From positions 1,992,238-2,056,237 of the forward strand of contig OY718808.1 of NCBI GenBank assembly GCA_963070105.1: a DNA stretch of 64,000 nucleotides, written 5' to 3'. The stretch comes from Litomosoides sigmodontis (Eukaryota; Nematoda; Chromadorea; Rhabditida; Onchocercidae). Below the pieces are notes generated by a model. It worked only from the letters and a program-made list of their open reading frames with translations, was not told the origin of the DNA and made no database searches. Both the position numbers and the translations under genes were made by a program. Shown in pieces: positions 1-18,683 of this stretch (position 1 is the stretch's first letter; every line of letters begins with the position of its first letter).

Positions 1-468
1 TTCATCGTGAAAATGAATGGGCAGAGAGAGTGTTTGTTTATAGTTTAGATTGGCATCCATCCCATTTCATCCATCCATTCAATTCTTTTTTTCACTTCAC
101 TTTTCAAGACATTTTATACATAAGCGAATTGTCCGTTCTCTCTCCCTCTCTCTCTCTTTCTCTCTCTTTCTTCCCTTTCCTCGCTCTCTCTCTCTCCTTG
201 TCTCCGTCATTTTTCTCTTTGATTTTGTTCGATGTCACCTTTTTCGAGCTTCCTATTGCGCATATTTTGTCGAAAATGTTGTTTGGCAATCATTCCTCCA
301 TCTATTACATTTTTGTAAAGTATACTTTTAAAGAAGGCGCAAAATAGCGAAAAGCGCTTTCATTGCTTTTTTTTTGTTGCATTTTAAAGGAACACTTCTG
401 ACACTTCTCTGATAGAGCTTTTGAAGAATGAAATTTTACATACATTTACTTACTAATTTTCTAACGAT

Positions 469-471
<3 letters not shown>
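1..471. other. AT-rich non-coding DNA with a CT tract
   Basis: A CT-rich tract lies at about 139-202. Open frames here are driven by that low-complexity tract (Ser/Leu runs on plus, Arg/Glu/Lys runs on minus) and have no splice context. I see no gene. Confidence 0.6.

Positions 472-560
<89 letters not shown>
472..560. repeat. (CA)n microsatellite
   Basis: A perfect CA dinucleotide run of about 89 bp, ending in gtaatc. The following 200 bp (to about 785) is loosely CA-rich and includes acgtac motifs, which looks like a decayed extension of the same repeat. Confidence 0.97.
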
Positions 561-562
<2 letters not shown>

Positions 563-863
563 AATCTCCAATGATCATTTATTCAGTAACTGATTCAACC
601 GATACTACCGCACACATATACGTTACATATACAGTACATTTCTAACGTACGCACACGCACGCGAACACAACATATATATACGCAGGCAATCTTCAATCAT
701 TTGATAAGTAACCAAATCATCAAACACACATACGTACACGTGCACTATACGTACGTACACACAAACATGCACGCATACGCACAACAGGTGATTGATTGAT
801 ACTAGGAAAGATGATCTGTAGAGGAGGGAAAATAAAGTGATACGTGAAGATTGTTTACTTTAC

Positions 864-1104
864 CTGATAACTTATCACATCTTTTGTGAAGATTTTTTTT
901 TTGATTTTCAGATGACGAAGCTGAGAGGTATGAATGAAAAAAAATTTTGAATTCAAATTTTGAATTCACTTCTGTACGATTCGATTCACCACTTATAGTA
1001 GAATTTTCAACAGCATAGGAGGAATTCAGTAGGAAAAGAAGTGGGAAAAAAAGAAGGAAGAAAAATCGGTGGACGGCTCCCTTTGCATTCCTAATCATTT
1101 TCAT
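864..1104 (-). CDS. Possible 5' exon(s) of a secreted or membrane protein gene (uncertain)
   Basis: I do not recognise this protein. An open frame on the minus strand has a methionine at 1104 (others at 1137 and 1098), a short basic stretch, then a hydrophobic run (FFFLLFFPLLFLL) ending in NSSYA. That is the form of a signal peptide with a plausible cleavage site. It is followed by a Ser/Thr/Asn-rich stretch with two possible N-glycosylation sites (NST, NRT). A good acceptor (cctctcag, exon from 920) and a donor (tatcag|gtaaag, exon end 864) suggest splicing, with the rest of the gene continuing toward and past the left edge. T-rich DNA often yields hydrophobic open frames by chance, so this stays tentative. 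Confidence 0.25.
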
Positions 1105-1137
1105 TACAAATACATTCAAAAATATATAATTAATCAT

Positions 1138-4438
<3,301 letters not shown>

Positions 4439-4627
4439 TATAGTAATAATGTGACATTAATAGTAATAACAGTACTGATAACATTAGTTAATTATAAGTA
4501 ATAATTCTGTTTGACAGATATCAGAACTTAATGCAAATTTGCAGCTGTCAGTTTCTCTCATCTTACAATGATTGTGTAATACTGATAATTAAAAAGTGAA
4601 AAACTGTTAAAATGTTTCAAACAATAG

Positions 4628-8809
<4,182 letters not shown>

Positions 8810-8846
8810 GTTATTAGAATTCCAATATTATTATTTATCATCTAAC

Positions 8847-9148
<302 letters not shown>

Positions 9149-9156
9149 TTTTGACT

Positions 9157-9215
9157 GTTATTAGAATTTCAATATTATTATTTATAATTTGGCATTTATT
9201 ATTTATTTATTTATA
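9157..9215. repeat. Direct repeat of the TTTA-array left flank
   Basis: From gttattagaat the segment matches 8810-8868 with only scattered differences, at an offset of about 347 bp. It then runs into a short, mutated TTTA stretch (ttatatatttgtttg). The second copy therefore has its own, much shorter, decayed microsatellite. Confidence 0.8.
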
Positions 9216-9229
9216 TATTTGTTTGTTTA

Positions 9230-9234
9230 TTATA

Positions 9235-9288
<54 letters not shown>

Positions 9289-9290
9289 GC
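9230..9290. repeat. (ATTATC)n with ATT flanks
   Basis: A hexanucleotide run (attatc, about seven units) bounded by attatt units. It directly follows the duplicated TTTA flank. Confidence 0.85.
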
Positions 9291-11300
9291 CGGTAATTCA
9301 GTAATTCGCGTAATTTGCATTGTGCAAAATTGGAATGAAAATATTTCGTCGATATTTTCAAACGAAAAGATGAAAATGTCGAAAGTTATAAATTAAGCAA
9401 ATATCAGTGATCCATTCTTTTCATCCTCGATTTCATTCTTAATTTAGTGAATATTTAAATGTGAAAAAACATTTAAAAACAGCCGTTTTTTTTTCGTCTA
9501 ATTGTTTAGTTTTTTTTCATTTTTTGATGACAGATGGCGTTAAACTTTTTTGTCTATGACGTAACTATGAACTATACTTTTGTTAGTTGACAAATAGGAA
9601 ACATATTTACCACACCTATAAGTTTACTTAAATTTAAAATGTAGTAATATTTAAATTTCAATTTGTACAATCCAGGAAATCAGCTTATTCTTAGCTTGTG
9701 AACATCATGGAAAAGCTATGATAATATTTTAAACATTAAACATTAATACATGTAAAATGTCTCTCTCACCCTTTTTTGCCATTCCTTTCTTTCTCTCTCT
9801 CTCTCTGTCTCTCTCTCTCTTTCTCTTTGCCCTAATGGTTTTGTTTGATCATCATTTTTTCACCTAATAATCATTGCCTTCCTGTCCTTTCAGTTCTAGC
9901 ATTATGCATAATATCATTTTACGTCATAGCATTCAATTTTATTTTTCAAGAAAAAAAAACAAATTTTTTGTCCGAAATGTTGACAAATATTTTGCCTACG
10001 TGACTTTTCATCAGTTTTAGTACAATTCTTTTATTTATTGTAATATTGGCGACCTTTTTCTTTTTTAGGAAATTTTTTTCTGTTCTTTTTCAATATCTCT
10101 CCTATAGATGTTTGTTTGCTTGTTTGTTTGTTTTACAAAAAAAAATAATTTGAAAAGATTTAATTTTTAAATTTTATTGTTATTGTCATAATTTATTCAT
10201 CGTTTTATCAACTTGAGGTTTTTTTGCCTATTTTTAAAAATTTATTCATCGGAATTATCCACTTTTGCAAATGCTAAAAATAAGATTGATAATTTAAATT
10301 AAATATCCGCCTGGGCACTGAACCTAACAATCATTCATAGAATGTATGGAAATGGGAAGAGAACGATAAACAATTCCGAAATGTAGACTATTTAGTAGGA
10401 AATGGTGAAGTTTTGTTTGATCAATGGTAGCCCCTCTCTTCTAAATTAATAAAGAGGAACTTAAAATGTGATTAATGAATAATTTAAATTACGATATGAC
10501 TCAATTTAAGTAACGATATGTAATTGATTTTTATTATTTCGATTAGCTTAGAGTTTTTTCGCATTCCGCGCATCTCAATGAATATGACTGACCTCTTTCT
10601 TGCAATTTAGGAATGATTATCATTTGAGGTGTAATTAGGCCGGAATTAATTAATATGACGCGTGATTTACGTGACTACCGTGTAGTGCATCCCTCCTATC
10701 CTTTCTTAGACGAAAAAAACTTCAAGATGAATGAAATTTACTTGAAAATACGCTTAAATGGTAGAATGTGTTGTTGGCAGAACGCCATCAGTTTAAATGA
10801 GAAAGGAGGAGAGAGAGGAGGAGGTGCAGACGGGCAGAGAAATATGATTGGAGAGATTTATGGCTGGACTTATTGGATGTTTTCCAAAAAAAAAGAAAAG
10901 TGAATTATTCAATGATGCATTCCGAAAAAGTTTATTGCCTATCTCTCTATGCATTAATTCTATTCTATTCTATTCTTTCATTCAATAATTATTCATATTT
11001 ATCTATCTACCTGTCCCATTCCAATCTTTTCAATTGATCAAATATGTCTGGGTAAATGAACAATAGACAGTCTCTCTGTCTCTCTCTCTCTCTCTCTCCC
11101 TCTTTCGCTTTTCTTTCTTCATGGATACTAGTAGCAGATGTGAAAGAGTAAAACCAGACAACAATCATTTCTCTTTCCCTCTCTTTTTCGCGCTCTTCCT
11201 CCCTCCCTCTCTCTCTCTTTCTACATCTTAGAAAGGAAAGCAAGAAAAAAAAAGTACATATTCGTGCCAAAGTGTGTCCCCTCTGATTGTATAAGACAAA
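9291..11300. other. AT-rich DNA without recognisable genes
   Basis: CT tracts occur at about 9760-9830, 11070-11105 and 11170-11222. An open frame at 10655-10903 on plus has no acceptor, no donor and no recognisable domain, and I do not treat it as a gene. Confidence 0.55.
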
Positions 11301-11307
11301 ATGGGAG

Positions 11308-11426
11308 GGAAGGAAGGAAGGAAGGAGCGGACGGATGCACGCACGCACGAACGCACGGACGGACGGACGAACGCACGGACGAACGCACGGACGGACGGAC
11401 GAACGCACGGACGGACGGACGAGCGG
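11308..11426. repeat. GC-rich GGAC/GCAC/GAAC tetranucleotide array
   Basis: GGAA units change into an array of ggac, gcac and gaac units with a tendency to a 16-20-bp higher-order period (gaacgcacggacggacggac recurs). It is far richer in GC than its surroundings. Arg/Thr/Asp-rich and Arg/Pro/Ser/Val-rich open frames across it are repeat artefacts. Confidence 0.9.
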
Positions 11427-13515
11427 GTGTGGACGAACAGGCGGACGTCATTGTCATTTATCGTTTGTAGTAGAATTTAGCCAAAACTGCTCAACTGTTT
11501 CAGCGGCTCTTTTGTACCTTCTCGAATGATACATTTTCATTGACAGTAATACAAACGACAAGCAGCGAACGAACGATTCAACGAGTGAACAATCTTAACC
11601 GATAATTATTAATTAGTTTGAAGATTTAGTAAGTGATATTTTATTTTAAATTTTTATTAAATAATTTATTTTAAAGTTTAGATAAATAATATTTTGATGT
11701 TTGATCATTTCAGAGGATAGTAGAAGGTACTATTTCAGTACATTGATCATTTCCTACCCTTCTAATATGTAATTTATTCTTTTAATTTTAAAATTTTTTT
11801 TTTTGTAATTACTTTAATCATTGATAGCGAATGAATTTAACAGCTAGAATTTACAGATATTCATCGTAGCATTATTAGATATCATTTTTTTTCCTCTATT
11901 TTTATTTTTTGTTTTATTTTACTATATGTAATTTGTTTCATTTTTATATAGGTTTCTCTTTCGCTATAAAGTTACCAGTAGTATTTTAGGTATCTCTCTC
12001 TCTCTCTCTCTCTTTTCCGTACACTTTCTGCAATTTAACATTTTATTAATATAAATTTTACATTTTATGAATGTATTTTTCAACAAAGTGATCGCATTTC
12101 CTAACAAAGTTTGAAATTGATTAATTTTAGTAAATGAAATAATTTAATTTTGATAACATCTTTTTTTTCAACAAAGCTAGATAGAAAGTTTTATGAAATG
12201 TAAATTTCAAACTTTTTTATCTTTTAATGAAACATTGTCGTCTATCTCTCATTTCATTTTAGAAGAAAGCGTAAGTCTTGTTAATTTCATTTTACTATTA
12301 GAAAAGGCAAACGTTCTTTTTTCCCCCCTTTTTTTTTAAAAAAAAAATTTGTTCCTAACCGCCATAGCTACTATCCACATTACGTACCACCTGCTATCAT
12401 ACGGCTAGTACCAGCTGTGTTCAATTATAAACTTTTTTTTCGGTTTTTTTTCCCAAAATTTTCTTGTCGAATTAAAACGAAAAAGAGAAAACCTGTCATA
12501 ATAGTGTCAGCCTAATTTATCTGTCTACTTATTTATCGATGTATTTGTAATTTTATTTTATATTTATACACTATTAATTTGATGTAAAAAAGAAATGGAA
12601 AAATTTTTCATCATTACTCATCAAATTTTAATTTTAGTTTCTTTTTTTTCAAACATGCATATTTATGTGTAATTTTTAATTTGTTAGCAGTGGTGTAGCA
12701 ACATCATTTTACTGATGATTTTCATTATTCTTCTCGTCGTACTTAATGATTGAAAAAAAAGGATCAGAATTTTTGTAGCGAAAAGTTTGTCATCATCATC
12801 ATCATCATGGATTGGAGGAGACAGAGAAAGAAGGGGAGAGAGAGAGAGAGATGAGAAAAAGAGAAAATAATATAATGAATGAAAATAAATGAGTTGAAAT
12901 TTGAGCACAAGAAAAAAAAAACAGTACTGATGTACAGTTGGATATGAATGAAAGAGGAGGATAAATGAAGGAGGGATAGATAGCTGGTGATAATTTGGTA
13001 AAATTATACGTTGCAAAACTTTTCTTTTTCCTACTGTCATTCAAGTTTGAAATTTTTTTTAAATTTTTTTTTAAATAAATAAAATAAGAGAGAAGAAAAA
13101 TGAAAAAAAAAGAAGAGAACGAGAAGAAAGGGAAGAAATACAGTTTGTAGGACAGGAATGGAATGACGAATGCAATGGAATGTGATTTAAAAAAATAAAA
13201 ATTTTCACTGATATGATTAATTGTTTCGTTGGTTATTTAAAGTATAATGAAATTAATTGAGAAAAAGGTGAAACCATCGATCGTTTATTACATGTGTCCT
13301 CCTGTAATTCAACGAACTGTTTGTTTGTAATTTCAACGAAATTTTTTCCTTTTTTTTTCGAAAAATTTTATTCTTTCAATTATATTTAAAATGAAAATGA
13401 ATTTTTTTTTGCAGAATACGCTATTATTGATGATTTTTGGTAAAAAGAATGAGAAAAGAAAAATGAAATGATTGAATGTGAATGATGAATGATTTGAATT
13501 TTTATTATCATATAG
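11427..13515. other. AT-rich DNA without a supported gene
   Basis: A less AT-rich island at about 12355-12430 reads on plus as a frame with several Tyr, Pro and Val (PNRHSYYPHYVPP) but has no convincing donor of compatible phase. Purine tracts lie at about 12815-12870 and 13085-13140. Confidence 0.45.
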
Positions 13516-13582
13516 ACAAAGGAGGATGTGTCGATTGGTCGAGAATTGGAAAATTTTTTTAGACGAATTGAAAATGGATAAG
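13516..13582 (+). CDS. Candidate internal exon, gene unknown
   Basis: A 67-bp segment has an acceptor (attatcatatag) and a donor (ggataag|gtatga). Between them one frame is open for 22 codons after one carried base, with mixed composition (RRMCRLVENWKIFLDELK) unlike the poly-Phe or poly-Lys translations around it. A methionine at 13526 could also make it a first exon. I do not recognise the protein. It ends in phase 0, compatible with the candidate exons at 21006 and 21677, but the implied introns of several kb are only an inference. Confidence 0.3.
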
Positions 13583-15817
13583 GTATGAATTGCGCTCTAT
13601 AATATTATTTATAATCGTAATACGTGTAAAATTTGAAAAGTTTTTTGCTTTGTTTTCTGAAATCTGTAAACAATAGATAAGAGTAATTCGTAAACTTTTT
13701 AACGGAAGGAGAAAAAATGAAGAATTATAATAGGTGAAGAATTTTCACAAACTAGATTGACTGGTTATGTTTAGGATAGGTATGAAATTTAAGGTAATTC
13801 ATGTAGGTGAAAAATATTTGAAAGATGATATCGATTAGTATTTTCAGATCAAATCAGTAATTTATATAAAAATTTATGTATTTTTATTAACTTAAAATTT
13901 TTATTTTTGCGATTTTCAACAAATAGAATCGTAAAACTATTTTATGACGGTAATGAACTTATTCAGAAGAAATTATCCAATTATTCAAAAGATTTATTAA
14001 TTTTAATTTAATAATTAATCATTATTTGATGGTAAGACTTCAAATAAATAGCAATGTAGTAATAGTACAATTTGAAATTTTTTTTAAAAAATCCCCTATT
14101 ATTCGTATCAGAAGACTGGAGAAATTCAAGTAAATTTTAAAAAATTTGCTACTGCAAAAGAAGGAGAAAAACTATCATAATAATTTAATAACACTTCAAT
14201 TGCATTTAACGATCTTGTTGATACAGCTTCCGCTCAATCCGATACAGAGAGAGAAAGAGAGAGGGAGAGAGACAGATAGGATATGATAGGATATATTTCT
14301 TTACTGTTATCATTTCATCAACTATCAATATCAATTGATAGTAGATATTCGTTTGTTTTATGATAATATTATCTCCCAACAATTACTTTTCTTTTACTTC
14401 TCCTATTTACTAAGAAGAAAAAAGAAAAAAAATTTTTTAAATAAATTTTTTATAATTATTGCAAGCAAAAAATTTTGTCTACTTATATGATATAGTGAAA
14501 TTTGCTTTATTAAATATTGAATATCTCCATTAAATATTAAATATATGAGTGAAATAAATTTATTCGTTACAATTTAAAATAATACTTCAAAAGTTTAGTA
14601 TTGTAGATTGCAAGAGGAGATAGGATTAAATATTGAAAGAATTTTTATGCAGAGTTTGACATATTTTTGTATCATTTCATTGTTTTATTCGTATAAATTA
14701 TTTTAATTAATTAATTTATTTCTTTTTTGATTTTAGGATAAAATTTAGGAGATGTCGTGTTTGTTTCATTTTTTTTTGTTTTCAAATGATTTTAGGGATA
14801 AAATTTAAAGATTGTTTTTTTCTTGCATTAAACTAAATATTCCTTTTCATCATTTTATTCATTCTCATTTCGCTTTGCTCAATTGTTCATTTATTCCTAA
14901 ACACGTGTTCCCTTTTTTTTTGCACACGTAATTTAGCGTGAGATAATGATGTGATATTGCAAGAATTTGTTATTTCTCTTCATTATATAATTTTTTTTAC
15001 ATTTAAGTTTATTTTTGATATCTTTACATTTGGTATGTTTTTTTTTATTTAAATGCATTTCTGTTAAATTTGTAAGTAACACCTTATGCTTCCGTGAGAT
15101 TTATTTCTTTCAATTTGAGATTAGAATGTTTTCTTTTTTTTGCATAAAAAAAATACCCAAACTATTTTTATTGCTCTTTTACTGTCTAAGTAAAGCGACT
15201 GAGGTAGCTAGACAATTTCCATTCGTTACCATTTCATTATGATTTTTCATTTTTTTTTTCTTTATTCAACTGATGCACAGGTGTGGAATTTTTTATTTGC
15301 ATTTTTAATTTTACACCATATTCTCGGAAGGATAAATGAAGAGTGATATGCTGCTGTAAACAAAAAAAATTTTTATCATCTCTGTTATCATTTATCATCT
15401 GAGAATATTCAGCCTAAGTGCTATCCCTTCTTCCCTCATCCACCTCTTATCTGATCTATTTATACAGTGGCGCACAACATCGTAAAGAAATAAAAGTACA
15501 ATCAAAAATTTTGTTCCGAATGATTTGCCAAATCTTCCATTTTTTTTTAGTTTTTTCACTCGAAATATTCAAAAAAATTGTTTCTTTAAAATAAAATTCA
15601 TTTGGGGAAAAAGGTTAAAAATTTTACAAAATTTTGCATTATTTTATGTTAAAAATTGGTCATTTTATTCCAATTGCTTCATTTCATTATTCCATTTTCA
15701 AAATTTTTGCTTTTTTGCTGGAAGAATTTACTTATCAAATTTATTAACACTAAAATTGTATTTCTTTTTCGTCTGGGAATTTCTTGGCAATATTTTTTAT
15801 TTCAATAATGATGCAGA
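13583..15817. other. AT-rich DNA without recognisable genes
   Basis: Long A/T homopolymers and a short GA tract at about 14245-14275. Nothing else was recognised. Confidence 0.55.
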
Positions 15818-16000
15818 CATTCCGAAAATATTAGTCATTCTGTAATCATTTCGAAAATATTAGTCATTGTATAATTTCACAAGTGTCAGCCGTACTGTAA
15901 TAAGTCCAAAAGTGTTAGTCGTACTGCAATCATTCCGTAGATACATACCAGTTAGTCCAGTAATAATTCCATGAGTAATGCTTATTCCAGTAATCATTGT
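15818..16000. repeat. Degenerate tandem repeat, unit about 26-34 bp, about six copies
   Basis: Successive units have the form cattccgaaaatattagtc followed by a variable tail ending in (c/g)taat. Recurring pieces are (a/c)attcc, agtc(a/g)t, tactgtaat and ccagtaat. Units differ by substitutions and small indels, so this is an old minisatellite, unlike the perfect microsatellites nearby. Confidence 0.65.
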
Positions 16001-17398
16001 GATCTAAAAATATGTGTTTGATTAATAACTACTTATTTGTTAGTGAGTACTGTTAGATGTTCAGTGAAATTTGATAGTTTGTAGGGTTTTTCTTTTCTCT
16101 CTCTCTCTCTCTGTCTCTCTCTCTGCTTCTCTCTTTTGTTTCTTTCTTTCATCCATTTTGTATCTCAAATTATAGAGAGAAAGAAAATCGCATGAGGACA
16201 AGTATTGCGAGTTCGTCGTGGTTTTTTTTTCTTTGCTTTTAACTAATCTCTTTCTGTTTCAGAGTAAATCATTTCTCTTTAACAATAATCGCAAAGAGTT
16301 CCGACAAAAATTTACAGTTAGTAAATGCAACTGATTGTTTCAATTACTTGTAACATTTCGAAATGTTTCACTTTTTCCGCCCATCGTGTCTTACTGTCGC
16401 TGCGAAATAACAAAGAAGGAAGGCATGTAACATTCAAAGTATGAAAGTAAAATTTTTTTAATTTCATATTATTATCACTACGAGCACTTTTATTATTATT
16501 CCTATTGTTGCTGTAGTTGCTTTTATTTGTCTGTTTGTTTGATTAGTTAATTAATTAATTATCATTGCTATTGCTATTGTTATTTGTTATCATTATTATT
16601 ATTTTGTTATTATTATTTCATTATTATTATTATTTCTTATTATTATTTATTAATTATTAATTGCTAATTAATTGTTAATTATTATTGTTATAACTATTGT
16701 TCATTATTATTATTATTATTATTATTTTCATAATTTGTTACTAAATTGCTGTATGAGCGAGATGGAAATTGTTGATTGCTGTTTTTGATGATCGAAATTG
16801 GCATATAACTGTCTCCATCTCAATGCGCTCATTACATTTACAATTGCATTTCTTTTAATTTACCATTTCTAATTCTGTTAATTGAATTTAACCTGAAATG
16901 ATGAAATTTAACAGTTTCGCATGTTTATTTTCATCACTTTTTCCATCTGTTGTTGTTCTTTCAATGAACTTAATTGGATGGGAAAAGGTTAGACACACTT
17001 AGCAATGATGTACGTGTAGCGATGAAGTAACTAACAAACATCTAATTTAAGAATGTTAAAAAATGTTCCGTTCCATCCTTCACTTCCGCGATCACATCAT
17101 CGGTTGCTCTCATTGCCATAAATGGAGTGGAATTTTTCCACACGTCGATCCACTTCAATTATGAGTCATTTTATTTCGATTAGATGAAATGTTGATTCTA
17201 ATTGAACAAGGAAGTAATCATCCTCACTCTGTACTTATGCCTTCTTGCGCACAATATTCTTTATGATTATTCACCATTCACACTACTTCGTGCATTTCAA
17301 TTTTCCCATTCCTCCTTTCCTAACTGTGTGAACCTGTTCCATCAAAACATTCTAATTTTGGATTTAGGATGAGGGAAAAAAAACCATCACACGTAGTG
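16001..17398. other. AT-rich DNA, ATT-rich patches, no supported gene
   Basis: CT tract at about 16097-16135 and ATT/TTA-rich sequence at 16555-16730. Segments at about 16176-16220 and 17070-17190 have mixed-composition open frames but lack a convincing pair of splice sites. Confidence 0.45.
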
Positions 17399-17645
17399 TA
17401 CGTGTGTCTATCTGTCTGTATGTGTGTGTGTGTATATGTGTTCATATGTCTGTACATGCATGTGTGTGTGTGTCTATATGTGTATGTATATCTGTATGTG
17501 TGCATGCATGCGTGTGTGTATGTGTCTGCATCTGTAGGTTTGTATTTGTGTGTTACTTGTCTCTACGTATATCTGTATGTGTCTGTGTTTGTATATATGT
17601 GCGTATCTGTGTATGTGTATGTGTGTGTGTGTGTGTATGTGTCTG
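17399..17645. repeat. Imperfect (TG)n-rich tract
   Basis: About 245 bp of TG dinucleotide with frequent ta, ca and tc interruptions. Cys/Val/Tyr-rich open frames are artefacts of the repeat. It is followed by ATC/ATT-rich sequence to about 17730. Confidence 0.9.
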
Positions 17646-18158
17646 TCAACAAATTCCCATCATTATCACTGTCATCGTCATCACTATCACTATCATTGTT
17701 ATCGTCATTATTATCAATATTATTGTTATTTATTTGCGATTAATTTATCATTTTTGTCAGTGCTATCTACATGTTATGATGAGTCATCACATCATCATCG
17801 TCATCATCCGTCCAGTTACCATCATCTATCGCTCGCTCGCTGTGTTACTGCCGACAATTTTAATTTCATTTATTACTCCAAATTTTTTTTACAAAAATTT
17901 TAAATGATTAAAAATTAAAGTTTCAACTGGCAGTTGCAATTTCTCCAATTATCATTAGTACGCAATTTACATTCCGTAAAGCGCCAATATTTTTTTTGTG
18001 TAAATCGCAAAATTGTAAGATTTAAATGTATTGCAATGAATGAATAACAAATAGTAATTTGAAAAGAAGTAGTTTAAATTTATTCGGATAGTAATAATTA
18101 GCCATAAATGTTCATTATATCATTACAACCGTTTCACGGATTCATTATTTTCTCTCTA

Positions 18159-18683
18159 CTTCTCCCTCTTCCTCTCCCTCTCCCTCTTCCTCTCCCTCTT
18201 CCTCTCCCTCTCCCTCTCCCTCTTCCTCTCCCTCTCCCTCTTCCTCTCCCTCTCCCTCTTCCTCTCCCTCTCCCTCTTCCTCTCCCTCTCCCTCTTCCTC
18301 TCCCTCTCCCTCTTCCTCTCCCTCTCCCTCTTCCTCTCCCTCTCCCTCTTCCTCTCCCTCTCCCTCTTCCTCTCCCTCTCCCTCTTCCTCTCCCTCTCCC
18401 TCTTCCTCTTCCTCTCCCTCTCCCTCTTCCTCTCCCTCTCCCTCTTCCTCTCCCTCTCCCTCTTCCTCTCCCTCTCCCTCTTCCTCTCCCTCTCCCTCTT
18501 CCTCTCCCTCTCCCTCTTCCTCTCCCTCTTCCTCTCCCTCTTCCTCTCCCTCTTCCTCTCCCTCTCCCTCTCCCTCTCCCTCTCCCTCTCCCTCTTCCTC
18601 TTCCTCTCCCTCTCCCTCTTCCTCTTCTCTCTCCCTCTCCCTCTTCCTCTCCCTCTCCCTCTTCCTCTTCTCTCTCCTTCCTT
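18159..18683. repeat. Pure polypyrimidine block built on an 18-bp unit
   Basis: 525 bp without a purine on plus, made of ttcctc and ccctct hexamers arranged mostly as an 18-bp higher-order unit (one TTCCTC plus two TCCCTC). Some units have one or three of the second hexamer. The apparent Leu-Pro repeat protein across it is a by-product. Long mirror-symmetric polypurine/polypyrimidine tracts are known to form triplex (H-DNA) structures. Confidence 0.95.

Noticed and set aside
11007..11529. Arg/Pro/Ser/Val and Arg/Thr/Asp-rich repeat proteins on both strands
   Set aside because: By-products of the GGAC-type tetranucleotide array; open in several frames at once.
12355..12430. Mixed-composition frame PNRHSYYPHYVPP on plus
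   Set aside because: No donor of compatible phase and only a weak acceptor; kept only as a note.
17070..17190. Frame with GCSHCHKW suggesting a metal-binding segment
   Set aside because: No pair of splice sites and a competing open frame in the same stretch.
17320..17907. Cys/Val/Tyr-rich open frames; one has a membrane-like end near 17810-17907
   Set aside because: Mostly the TG-rich tract; the hydrophobic end lacks splice sites and is expected in T-rich DNA.
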